Of a DNA stretch of 64,000 nt, positions 44,274-52,612 are shown one piece after another. The notes beneath the pieces are model-generated. The model did not search any database and was not told the DNA's origin. It saw nothing but the letters and a program-made list of their open reading frames with translations. The stretch is taken from assembly GCA_910585605.1 (NCBI GenBank), contig CAJUFL010000006.1, positions 44,081-108,080 on the forward strand, read 5' to 3'. The stretch's first letter is position 1. Each line of letters begins with the position of its first letter. This stretch comes from an uncultured Lachnospiraceae bacterium (GTDB lineage Bacteria > Bacillota > Clostridia > Lachnospirales > Lachnospiraceae). The translations under genes and the position numbers were made by a program.

Positions 44274-45077
44274 CTATCTAAGGCTTTGTGCCTTATAACC
44301 CTCCGAAATAATATCCAGCTGTTTTGAAAAACGCTCCAGCTGTTCCAAATTCTCCGTTTGATATACTTTATAAAATTCATCCTGAATTTTAAGAACTTCA
44401 CGCTTATTTGCCACTTTAAACAAATTCTGGATATTAATCAAAATATCCGAAACCAACGTAGCCTTAACCTGAAAGATATTCTGGGCATCCATAATCTCAT
44501 CCCGCACAGATCCCATTTCTTCATCCAGTGTGATGATCGCATCAGATGCCTTTAACAGCTTTTCTCTGATATGTTCTGGCATATTGCCTTTATATTTATA
44601 TTGCAGAGAATGCTCGATAGTCGCCCAGAAATTCATTGCCAGCGTCCGAATCTGAATTTCTGCCTGAATCCGTTTGGTTCCATCCAATGTATACACATCA
44701 TAATAAATGATCATATGATAACTTCTATAGCCGCTTTTTTTCATATTATGGATATAATCCTTCTCCCGGACCACCTCCATATCTGTACGTCTATGTATAA
44801 TTTCAACCACTTTTTCGATATCTTCTACAAACTGACACATAATACGAATACCTGCCATATCCGAAATCCTGTCATCAATTTCCTCAATTGCAATATGCTT
44901 TTTCTGCATCTTATCCAATATGCTGGATATCTTTTTTACTCGTCCTGTTACCTGTTCAATTGGCGAATATAAGCCTGCATTCCGGTATTCTTCAATAATA
45001 TGGTTAAATTTTACGACCAATTCATCTACTGCTAACCGGTAAGGATCAAGTATTTCTCGCCAAAGTTGAATTTCCAT
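44274..45077 (-). CDS. small alarmone synthetase, RelQ/YjbM-like
   Basis: 267 aa, synthetase domain only, no HD hydrolase domain. Motifs: GRVKKISSILDKMQKKHI, ISDMAGIRIMCQF (substrate loop), SGYRSYHMIIYY, and EIQIRTLAMNFWATIEHSLQ YKYK. These enzymes make (p)ppGpp from ATP and GDP/GTP in stress or cell-wall damage. Length is slightly longer than the usual 210-230 aa because of a helical C-terminus that mediates tetramers in RelQ. It heads the five-gene operon through recU. Confidence 0.93.
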   Translation of the reverse strand: MEIQLWREILDPYRLAVDELVVKFNHIIEEYRNAGLYSPIEQVTGRVKKISSILDKMQKKHIAIEEIDDRISDMAGIRIMCQFVEDIEKVVEIIHRRTDMEVVREKDYIHNMKKSGYRSYHMIIYYDVYTLDGTKRIQAEIQIRTLAMNFWATIEHSLQYKYKGNMPEHIREKLLKASDAIITLDEEMGSVRDEIMDAQNIFQVKATLVSDILINIQNLFKVANKREVLKIQDEFYKVYQTENLEQLERFSKQLDIISEGYKAQSLR

Positions 45078-45189
45078 AGTGTAGTCACCCCATCCTTTTT
45101 CTTTTTTTATTTATCCCAAGTACATTATCTATATCCTTTTTACACACAGATATATTTATATTAACATATATACTGCTAAAATGAAAGAA

Positions 45190-45801
45190 CTACTCCTCAT
45201 CAATTTTTCGCAAATATAGATAAGAATTGACAGTTTCCTCATTCCCATCCTGATCGTATATGTATATGGCAAAATGCAGGTGTACCGGGAACTTACCCAC
45301 AGTCCCCTCTTCTCCTTCACCGGTGTTTCCCATAAAACCCAGTAATTCTCCTGCTGCCACCTTTTTCCCGGCAGTGATTCCGGCCGCATAGGAGTCAAGA
45401 TGTGCATAATAATAATAAATTCCAGATTCTGATGTAACCCCGATCCGATAGCCGCCAAGATACAGCCATCCAATATTTGTGATAACCCCATCCGTAGCAC
45501 TTACAACCGGTATTCTGCCTGCTTCATTTTCTTTGTCCATGATATCACAGCCATCATGACCTCCATTTTCCCTTGCAGCACCATAAGTATCCTCATAAGA
45601 AATCTCTTCCCGGTAGGATATGGGAATCGGAAAGCATTTTATATCCGACAGGATCTGATTGGAATATTCCTCTCTTTTCTTCCCTATTGCCTGATATTCT
45701 CCGCTCTTTCTCAACAAAAAATACTGCATTCCTGCAAGAGAGAATGCTTCAAAAAATATTACACATAAAATACTTAAAATAAATTTGAACTGCTCACGCA
45801 T
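45190..45801 (-). CDS. M23-family metallopeptidase, membrane-anchored
   Basis: 203 aa from the ATG at 45801, GGAGG five bases upstream; the longer frame starts inside the upstream gene. One N-terminal membrane segment (FKFILSILCVIFFEAFSLAG) followed by an M23 domain: GHDGCDIMDKE supplies the first His and Asp, and YYYAHLDSYAAGITAGKKVA AGELLGFMGNTGEGE and VHLHFAIYIYD complete the metal site. Probably a peptidoglycan endopeptidase or related wall factor. Its ribosome site is buried in a 27-bp palindrome. Confidence 0.9.
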   Translation of the reverse strand: MREQFKFILSILCVIFFEAFSLAGMQYFLLRKSGEYQAIGKKREEYSNQILSDIKCFPIPISYREEISYEDTYGAARENGGHDGCDIMDKENEAGRIPVVSATDGVITNIGWLYLGGYRIGVTSESGIYYYYAHLDSYAAGITAGKKVAAGELLGFMGNTGEGEEGTVGKFPVHLHFAIYIYDQDGNEETVNSYLYLRKIDEE

Positions 45802-45833
45802 AAAAACCTCCACATATATAATATATGTGGAGG
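45802..45833 (-). promoter_or_regulatory. perfect palindrome: terminator-like, hides M23 ribosome site
   Basis: CCTCCACATATAT-A-ATATATGTGGAGG is a perfect 13-bp inverted repeat (45807-45833). On the minus strand its 3' arm ends GTGGAGG then TTTTTATG. The same hairpin is therefore a plausible intrinsic terminator for the upstream mtaD unit and sequesters GGAGG of the M23 gene. Confidence 0.75.
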
Positions 45834-45848
45834 CCGGCAATTTATCAT

Positions 45849-47144
45849 TTAAAGTGAACATTCAATTCTGCGTATTATGTAATTCGCTTTCTCATATATC
45901 TCCAACGGATCTGCATTTGTCCGGTAAACACCATTTACATATAATATTTTACCTGCAATCATCGTCATGATCAGATTTTCATTGCTCCCGCTGTATACCA
46001 GATTGTTTACAAAATGATTCCACGGCTGCATATTGGGCTTTAGTAAATCAATCAAAATCAAATCTGCCTGTTTTCCTTCTGCAATACTGTTACAGTCTGA
46101 AAGACCCAGCAGCTCTGCGCCATTCACGGTTGCCATTTTTAAGACCTCATAAGGTGAAAGGACCGCAGCATCCTTATATTTGATTTTTTGTAAAACTGCT
46201 GTCAGATACATCTCTTTAAAAAAATTCAAACTATTATTGCTGGCAGGTCCGTCTGTTCCGATTGCCACTGGAATACCGTTTTCCACATATTCCTTTACCG
46301 GAGCAATACCGCTGGCAAGCTTAAGATTCGACGAAGGATTCGTTACTGCATAAATACCTTTTTCTTTCAGAATCTGCCTGTCCTTATCAGTTGTATATAC
46401 CAAATGATGCCCTGCACCGCCATATTCAAATAATCCTAATTCATTCATCAGCTGCACCGGTGTCACTCCATGACGGCGGATACATTCCTGTACCTCCCGT
46501 TCCGTCTCACTGTTATGCATAAAAACCGGAGCATGATATTTATGGCTTAACGCTGCAATTTCCTTTAACAAAGATTCACAGCAGCTATATTCGGAATGAA
46601 ATCCCAATTTATAATCCACCAGCGAATGTGAATCGTGAAATGTTTCATAATCCCTGACCAACGTATCAACAGCCTCTGTTACCGGTTCTGTCATGCCGAA
46701 TACGGTTCCCGATAAAACAACCCGGAAATTCATGTCTATACAGGCCTTTGCAATCATTTCCGGATGAAAATACATTTCAAAGCTGGTAGTAATTCCTCCT
46801 CGGATATATTCTAATACTGCTAACTGCATCAGAGTATAAATATCTTCCTTGGCAAGCTTTGCCTCTGCCGGAAAAATCTTTTTATCCAGCCATTCCTGTA
46901 ACAGCAGATCATCTGCAAAAGAACGCAGGAAAGTCATCGGTCCGTGGGCATGGCAATTCTTAAATCCCGGCAATAAAAGATTTCCCATACAGTCAATCTG
47001 TTCATCAAATGCTTCGGTATGCTCAGCCGGTTCTCCCTTTATAACCTTCTCAATCCTGTCATCCTTAACCCACACTTCACCTAAAAACGGTTCCTCTTCC
47101 TGCTGCATGGCAAGAATCCTTGCATGATATAATCGTATTCTCAT
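45849..47144 (-). CDS. amidohydrolase, MTA/SAH deaminase type
   Basis: 431 aa of the metal-dependent amidohydrolase fold. LPGFKNCHAHGPMTFLRSFA gives the first HxH, with FHSEYSCCES, the catalytic His-Asp pair in TNPSSNLKLASGIAPV and IGTDGPASNNSLNFFKEM. This matches 5-methylthioadenosine/S-adenosylhomocysteine deaminase or a related aminohydrolase. The adjoining purine nucleoside phosphorylase gene (9 bp upstream) supports a purine nucleoside role. The metal-binding H is HAHGPM, as in MtaD-type enzymes. Confidence 0.88.
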   Translation of the reverse strand: MRIRLYHARILAMQQEEEPFLGEVWVKDDRIEKVIKGEPAEHTEAFDEQIDCMGNLLLPGFKNCHAHGPMTFLRSFADDLLLQEWLDKKIFPAEAKLAKEDIYTLMQLAVLEYIRGGITTSFEMYFHPEMIAKACIDMNFRVVLSGTVFGMTEPVTEAVDTLVRDYETFHDSHSLVDYKLGFHSEYSCCESLLKEIAALSHKYHAPVFMHNSETEREVQECIRRHGVTPVQLMNELGLFEYGGAGHHLVYTTDKDRQILKEKGIYAVTNPSSNLKLASGIAPVKEYVENGIPVAIGTDGPASNNSLNFFKEMYLTAVLQKIKYKDAAVLSPYEVLKMATVNGAELLGLSDCNSIAEGKQADLILIDLLKPNMQPWNHFVNNLVYSGSNENLIMTMIAGKILYVNGVYRTNADPLEIYEKANYIIRRIECSL

Positions 47145-47153
47145 AATAACCTC

Positions 47154-47975
47154 TTATAGATTTGCCACAACTGATTTCACCAGTAACTGAAACTTAGGTG
47201 CCACTTCATCAGCAGCCGCCTTTACCTCTTCATGGGAAAGCGGTGCTTCACTAATTCCTGCTGCCAGGTTCGATATAAAAGATATCCCGCATACCTTCAT
47301 CTGCATATGATTAGCGGCAATCGCCTCCACCGCAGTACTCATACCCACCGCACAAGCCCCCAAAGCCTTACACATCCTGATCTCTGCTGGTGTCTCATAG
47401 CTTGGACCGGACAGCTGTAGATAAACTCCCTCTCTGATAGAAATGCCTAATTCCTTACTGCTTGTCCTTATATTATCCTGAAGCTCTTTATCATAGATTT
47501 CACTCATATCCGGAAATCTGACACCAAAAGCGTCTTCATTGGCACCTAATAACGGATTGGGAACAAAACAGGAAATATGATCCGTTATCATCATCAGATC
47601 CCCGCATTGAAACCCCTCTTTGATACCACCGGCTGCATTGGTAAGAAACAATATTTCCGCTCCCATTGCATGCATCAGGCGAACCGGTAATACCACATCC
47701 TCCATTGAATATCCTTCATAATAATGGACACGTCCCTGCATAATGACAACCGGGGTATCCTTAATATATCCAAATACAAAACGCCCTTTATGCCCAGCTA
47801 CCGTTGACTGTGGAAAGTCCGGAATATCGGCATAATCCAAAATCATCGATATGGAAATCTGCTCCGCAAAATCTCCAAGACCGGAACCAAGAATCAATGC
47901 TACCCTGGGTATAAAATCCGTCCTCTTTCTCACATATTCCAGACATTTCGCTACACGATCCGCAACCTTTCCCAT
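47154..47975 (-). CDS. purine nucleoside phosphorylase
   Basis: 273 aa, trimeric-type PNP (PunA/DeoD2 class). ALILGSGLGDFAEQ binds phosphate, then TVAGHKGRFVFG, MQGRVHYYEGYSMEDV, LTNAAGGI and GPSYETPAEIRMCKALGACA VGMSTAVEAIAA with the base-binding residues. Phosphorolyses inosine and guanosine to bases and ribose 1-phosphate. Works with mtaD next door and with deoB and pdp a few genes upstream. Confidence 0.95.
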   Translation of the reverse strand: MGKVADRVAKCLEYVRKRTDFIPRVALILGSGLGDFAEQISISMILDYADIPDFPQSTVAGHKGRFVFGYIKDTPVVIMQGRVHYYEGYSMEDVVLPVRLMHAMGAEILFLTNAAGGIKEGFQCGDLMMITDHISCFVPNPLLGANEDAFGVRFPDMSEIYDKELQDNIRTSSKELGISIREGVYLQLSGPSYETPAEIRMCKALGACAVGMSTAVEAIAANHMQMKVCGISFISNLAAGISEAPLSHEEVKAAADEVAPKFQLLVKSVVANL

Positions 47976-48037
47976 ATAAGCCTCCGTAATTTATATCTTA
48001 TTTTAACTGTAATGATGATTCTTATAAAATTCTTCTA

Positions 48038-50233
48038 TTACCTGCGGTTTTCATTATCCCAGAAATATACGACAACAGGATCCCCGATATCATAATTCTT
48101 ATACAATGTCTCTGCGAGACTGTATGGAAGATTCACACAACCATGAGAACCACTATAATAGTAAATGCTTCCACCATAAGTGCTTCTCCAGCCTGCCGCA
48201 TCATGCAGTCCGATTCCTCCGTTAAACTGCATCCAAAACGTAACAGGTGACTCATATTCATATTCATACGTAGTCTCTTGTACTTTTACCTTTTTTTTGC
48301 CCTTTTTCTTTGTTACCGTTTTGGTAACCGGCTTCTTTTCACCACGCAGCACTGTAGGGCTCAATTTGTCCTGAATAGCATATAATCCAATACAGGTTCC
48401 ATGACCTGCCGCTTCTTTACCGGAAACACAGTCACCTTCTGCCAGCTTTTTGCCGTTTTTATAGGCAATCACCTTCTGTTCCGAAAGATTCACTTCAATA
48501 TAAGTATCTCCGATATCATTTTCACCATCCAGAGTATATCCCTTACTATCAAAAACAACATCTACTGTTGAAGGTTTTCCGGATGTTAACGCTTTATATA
48601 GTACTTTTTCTGTTTCCTCTTCATTCAATTCATATCCAAATGCACTTCCGTATACTTTAACTGTCTTGTCATTAAACGAAGTGGTGAAAGTTCTGTCCGA
48701 ATCAAGAGTATTATATTCCTTCGCAAGGGACTGCACATACTTTCTTACAAGCTTTTGTGACACTTCGTAGGAATCATTCTTTTTCTCCAAAACCTCATCA
48801 TACAATTCCATACCCGGCTCCAATGTAATATCATCTAGCTGAAGCTTCACTTCACTTTGGGCATATTCATTTTTTAATTCTAATTCCTCTTTCAGTTCCT
48901 CATCCGTATCATAAATATCCGGAAGATCATAGCAGCCTGCTTCCATCATGACAAGAGAAGCCATAACAGATGATAAACTATCCCTCACTGCTGCTTCAAA
49001 TTTATCCCTGTCTATTGTACTTCCTAAAACCTCTTTTACAATAGTAAATTTACCATCCTCCACACCAACAAATGCATCCTTTGGTGCCACCATAACTTTT
49101 TTATCCAGCATCTTCATCTCGTTGAAAATATCGGAAAGTGCAGAATCTTCCCATTTGGCATCAGCTCCTATCTCAAATTCATGAGGGGAAAACATATTTA
49201 CAAACCAGAGATATGCCTGCTGTTTTTTTAAACAGACATTAAACTCATCACGCAGGGAAATCTGCATGGAAATATCCTTGCCATCTATGGTAATCTGATT
49301 TCCATCAATCGTTTCGATTGTCAGCACATAGTCTTTATAAAAATTGTCAAGTGTCTGCTTTGCTAACTCCTTATTCATACCCGAAACATTTACACCATTA
49401 ATCGCAACATCCTGGTAAAAATGCCCGGAAAAATATATATAACCCGTAAAATAAGCAATTATTAAAAGTGATGCAGCCAAGCCTAACACAATCCACATGG
49501 TCTTTTTGCTTTTAGGCTTTGTATTATCCACTGCATTTTGTTCAGCCGCTTTTTTAGCTTCTTCTATTCGTTTGCTTTGTGTAATCGCATTGCCGGATAC
49601 CGCTGGTTTTTTCTCTTCCTCTGAGATAACTTTTTTCTCATTTCCTTTTATATCTTTATTGTGCGATTGATTTTTCTTATCTTCTCCGGACTCTTTTTTT
49701 TCGGTTAAATCTCTCTTATCATCCTTGGCAGATTCTTTCGTCTTCACTGAATCCTTCTTATCATCCTTGGCAGATTCTTCCATCCTCGCTGAATCCTTCT
49801 TATCATTCTTAGCAGATTCTTCCGTCTTGCCAAAATCTTTCTTTTCGTCCTTATCAGTCTCTATTTTCTTGTCAGCGTCTTTCTTTTCGTCTCTGACAGA
49901 CTCTTCTTTTGATTCATTATTCTTATCCTCTATGGCCTCCTCTTTTTCAGACAAGTCCTTCTTTTCTTCCTTAGAAGATCCTTCTTTCTTGGAAATGTCT
50001 TTATTTTTTTCCGCAACAGTTTCTTTTCCTGATTCTGTCACCTCTTTCTTTTCTTCTTTTTTATCGGATATCTCTTCTTTTGGCATTTTTCCTGTGGAAC
50101 TTTCTCTTTCATCCTTCTTCAATTCAGAAGAAGGCACTTTTTCATATAAATCTTCAAAATCAGTAACCGTACTGTTCTCTTTTGCTGTAATATCCGTCTC
50201 TTCTTTCTGTATTATTTTTTTCTTTTCGTTCAT
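48038..50233 (-). CDS. L,D-transpeptidase with YkuD domain and repeat-rich N-terminus
   Basis: 731 aa, type II membrane topology. Residues 1-240 are cytoplasmic, Lys/Glu/Asp-rich with four 14-residue repeats at about 126-181. A membrane helix follows near 245-268 (MWIVLGLAASLLIIAYFTGY). Then come PG-binding domains (about 275-590) and a C-terminal YkuD domain (TYIEVNLSEQKVIAYKNGKK; catalytic HGCVNLP near 704 with GSHGCVNLPYSLAETLY). It forms L,D-crosslinks in peptidoglycan or attaches proteins. The charged cytoplasmic arm is unusual. Confidence 0.93.
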   Translation of the reverse strand: MNEKKKIIQKEETDITAKENSTVTDFEDLYEKVPSSELKKDERESSTGKMPKEEISDKKEEKKEVTESGKETVAEKNKDISKKEGSSKEEKKDLSEKEEAIEDKNNESKEESVRDEKKDADKKIETDKDEKKDFGKTEESAKNDKKDSARMEESAKDDKKDSVKTKESAKDDKRDLTEKKESGEDKKNQSHNKDIKGNEKKVISEEEKKPAVSGNAITQSKRIEEAKKAAEQNAVDNTKPKSKKTMWIVLGLAASLLIIAYFTGYIYFSGHFYQDVAINGVNVSGMNKELAKQTLDNFYKDYVLTIETIDGNQITIDGKDISMQISLRDEFNVCLKKQQAYLWFVNMFSPHEFEIGADAKWEDSALSDIFNEMKMLDKKVMVAPKDAFVGVEDGKFTIVKEVLGSTIDRDKFEAAVRDSLSSVMASLVMMEAGCYDLPDIYDTDEELKEELELKNEYAQSEVKLQLDDITLEPGMELYDEVLEKKNDSYEVSQKLVRKYVQSLAKEYNTLDSDRTFTTSFNDKTVKVYGSAFGYELNEEETEKVLYKALTSGKPSTVDVVFDSKGYTLDGENDIGDTYIEVNLSEQKVIAYKNGKKLAEGDCVSGKEAAGHGTCIGLYAIQDKLSPTVLRGEKKPVTKTVTKKKGKKKVKVQETTYEYEYESPVTFWMQFNGGIGLHDAAGWRSTYGGSIYYYSGSHGCVNLPYSLAETLYKNYDIGDPVVVYFWDNENRR
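49690..49858 (-). repeat. 42-bp tandem repeat in the L,D-transpeptidase gene
   Basis: Four in-frame units of 42 bp encode 14-residue repeats such as SAKDDKKDSVKTKE and SAKNDKKDSARMEE. The two central units are nearly identical in DNA, implying recent duplication, so copy number may vary between strains. Confidence 0.85.
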
Positions 50234-50248
50234 TTACGCACTCCTACA

Positions 50249-51133
50249 TTACTCATGTTCAAGCGTGACCGATACAATTTCCGGCAGATTATTCACACGG
50301 AATTTGAACGTATGGTTACCAAGACCACCGCTTAAAATCATGTATTTACCTGAATATTCAAATAATCCTTTATCGTACTTCGGAAAAAAATGAATCATAG
50401 GTGACAAAGCTCCCCCTAAAAACGGAATCCGAATCATCCCTCCGTGTACGTGCCCTGAAAAAGTAAGATTTGCACCCCATGCTGCATAATCTTCAAAATA
50501 ATCCGGATTATGTGCCATAAAGATATGATATTGCTCGGGATTGCACTTCCCAAAAAGAGAATCCAGATACCCTTTTTCCATTGGGGTGCGAAGCATACGT
50601 TTATAAAGTTCCGGTGTCAGATTCAGCCCATACAGACATATACCGCAATTGTCTCTTACTAACATTGTCTTTTGGTCTAAGAGCAGATGAATATCAGGAG
50701 ATAATTCTTCCAAAAATTTTTCCCACATATCCTGATATATATCTGTATAAATACTGGTACGCAGCTCATGATTTCCCATACTGAAATACACTGGTGCAAT
50801 ACTCGCCAGTGCATTCATCGTATCTGCGGCAAATGATACATCTTTTCCAGGTTTACCAACTATCATATCCCCCGTAACCAGAATGATATCCGGCTTTAAC
50901 TTAGCAACCGCATGGATTAATTCTTCGTTATTTTTTCCAAAAGAAACATTATGCAAATCGGAAAGCTGTACGATATGAAATCCCTGAAAACTCTGGGGGA
51001 TTAAAATATCCTTGATCTGATATCTGGTAACTGCTAATCTGTGGTTTTCATAGCAACTGATAATACTCACCACAGCTAGACATACAACAATAAGTATACT
51101 AAGAATTCCTAATATATTCAAGCACAAATTCAT
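50249..51133 (-). CDS. metallophosphoesterase
   Basis: 294 aa with an N-terminal membrane segment (LNILGILSILIVVCLAVVSI). Calcineurin-like motifs in order: VQLSDLHNVSFG, VTGDMIVGKPG, FSMGNHELRTS, IFMAHNPDYF and FSGHVHGGMIRIPFLGG. The pattern is that of YkuE-like enzymes, membrane-attached hydrolases of UDP-sugar or lipid-pyrophosphate type; substrate uncertain. It follows the DacA gene by 16 bp and precedes the L,D-transpeptidase gene by 15 bp, fitting a cell-envelope operon. Confidence 0.92.
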   Translation of the reverse strand: MNLCLNILGILSILIVVCLAVVSIISCYENHRLAVTRYQIKDILIPQSFQGFHIVQLSDLHNVSFGKNNEELIHAVAKLKPDIILVTGDMIVGKPGKDVSFAADTMNALASIAPVYFSMGNHELRTSIYTDIYQDMWEKFLEELSPDIHLLLDQKTMLVRDNCGICLYGLNLTPELYKRMLRTPMEKGYLDSLFGKCNPEQYHIFMAHNPDYFEDYAAWGANLTFSGHVHGGMIRIPFLGGALSPMIHFFPKYDKGLFEYSGKYMILSGGLGNHTFKFRVNNLPEIVSVTLEHE

Positions 51134-51149
51134 TGGTAACTCCTTAATT

Positions 51150-52439
51150 TTAATAAATATTAATATATTGTAAAAATAATTTTTCTAATGCATGATGGTA
51201 TTTCTGCTGTTCAACAGGTTCAATCGCGATTATATTTACACTTCCAAGAGGATTTCCTGCCTGTTCGTATACTACCTTTGCAACAATATCACCCTTCTCA
51301 ACCGGTGCTGCTTCTTTTACCATTTCTATTTTTTTAGTTATATCTCCGTTCTTGGAATCCCCGACAAATACATAGTGAAAATCCTGCTCTGCCTCTACTG
51401 TTACCTGCTTTTTCACACCATTTTTAATCTCAATCTGATTATTTCCTTCCAATACTTTATTATCCTCATAAATGGTACAGTTCGCAAACCCATAATCCAG
51501 AAGCTTTGCCGCATCAGAATACCGGATATCCTTTGTCTTAGAACCCATGACAACTGCAATCAGCGTAGTTCCGTTTCTGGTTGCCGTAGCTGACATAGAA
51601 AAGCCGGCAGCAGATGTATACCCTGTCTTTAACCCGTTCGCACCGTCATATTTTTTTAAAAATTTATTTGTATTGGCAAGCCCGAATTCAGACTCTCCCT
51701 TTCTGGTTTTATGAATAATCGTATCCATCCAGATTGTGGAATAATTTGTCACTTCAGGATGCTTTAACAATAATTCCCTGGATAGAATGGCAATATCTCT
51801 TGCACTCATTAAATGTCCGTCTGCTTCTAAGCCACAGGCATTTTCAAAATGAGTATTTGTCATTCCCAATGCTGCCGCTTTTTCATTCATCATGGCAACA
51901 AAACCGGGCTCACTTCCTGCGATGGCTTCTCCAACTGCAACAGCTGCATCATTAGCTGAGGATACAATCATACATTTTAACATATCCTCTACCGTCTGAG
52001 TTTCTCCCACTTCAAGATAAACCTGGCTTCCACCCATACTCGCAGCATGTTCTGATACAGTAATGGTATCCTCCAACCCGAATTTTCCAGAATCAATCGC
52101 TTCAAATGCCAACAGCATTGTCATGATTTTTGTTACAGATGCTGGTCTTCTTGCCGTATCAGGATCTTTTTCATACAATACCTGCCCACTGTTTAATTCC
52201 ATCAACAATACGGAAGGAGACTCAATTTTAATAACTGCGGCACCCTCTCCCTCACTTACAGCTGTATTATTATCATTTGCTGTTTCCGAACTGGTATCTG
52301 CCTCACTTGGTGTTTCTGAAGTATTTTCTTCCTGCGAAATATTTTCGCTATTCTCTGTTCCCGTTCCTGAAACAGGAAAAACGGGAATAAGAGAAATCAT
52401 CAATATGATTACAATTTCAATGGCAATCTTCTTTTTCAC
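51150..52439 (-). CDS. D-alanyl-D-alanine carboxypeptidase, DacA/DacF type
   Basis: 429 aa with a signal peptide (IVIILMISLIPVFPVSG) and a Ser/Thr/Glu-rich linker. Penicillin-binding motifs: SVTKIMTML (SxxK), SSANDAAVAVGEA (SxN) and KTGYTSAAGFSM (KTG). A C-terminal PBP5-like beta domain follows. Trims pentapeptide side chains of peptidoglycan. Start is GTG with a weak site. A second carboxypeptidase gene lies at 60308. Confidence 0.95.
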   Translation of the reverse strand: MKKKIAIEIVIILMISLIPVFPVSGTGTENSENISQEENTSETPSEADTSSETANDNNTAVSEGEGAAVIKIESPSVLLMELNSGQVLYEKDPDTARRPASVTKIMTMLLAFEAIDSGKFGLEDTITVSEHAASMGGSQVYLEVGETQTVEDMLKCMIVSSANDAAVAVGEAIAGSEPGFVAMMNEKAAALGMTNTHFENACGLEADGHLMSARDIAILSRELLLKHPEVTNYSTIWMDTIIHKTRKGESEFGLANTNKFLKKYDGANGLKTGYTSAAGFSMSATATRNGTTLIAVVMGSKTKDIRYSDAAKLLDYGFANCTIYEDNKVLEGNNQIEIKNGVKKQVTVEAEQDFHYVFVGDSKNGDITKKIEMVKEAAPVEKGDIVAKVVYEQAGNPLGSVNIIAIEPVEQQKYHHALEKLFLQYINIY

Positions 52440-52555
52440 TGAAAGCTACCCAAACTCTCTTTCTTTCAGTTTATTATAAACCATGCAAAATTATTCATAC
52501 TGAAACTACTGATAGCATAATGAATAATTAATAACTGGCTATATAATACAGCAGA

Positions 52556-52606
52556 GGTGCTAATAGACAAGTGTTTTCGCCTAATTATCAACGTGTTTAG
52601 CATACC
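52556..52606 (-). terminator. terminator-like hairpin after pdp
   Basis: GGTGCTAATAGAC pairs imperfectly with GTGTTTAGCATACC. The loop holds GCCTAATTATCAACG, the same core as in the hairpin after proA. No clear U-tract. Confidence 0.4.
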
Positions 52607-52612
52607 AGAAGG

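Noticed and set aside
49725..50393. 222-codon plus-strand open frame opposite the L,D-transpeptidase gene
   Set aside because: It is Ser/Phe-rich low-complexity sequence produced by reading the Lys/Glu/Asp repeats on the other strand; no ribosome site or family similarity.
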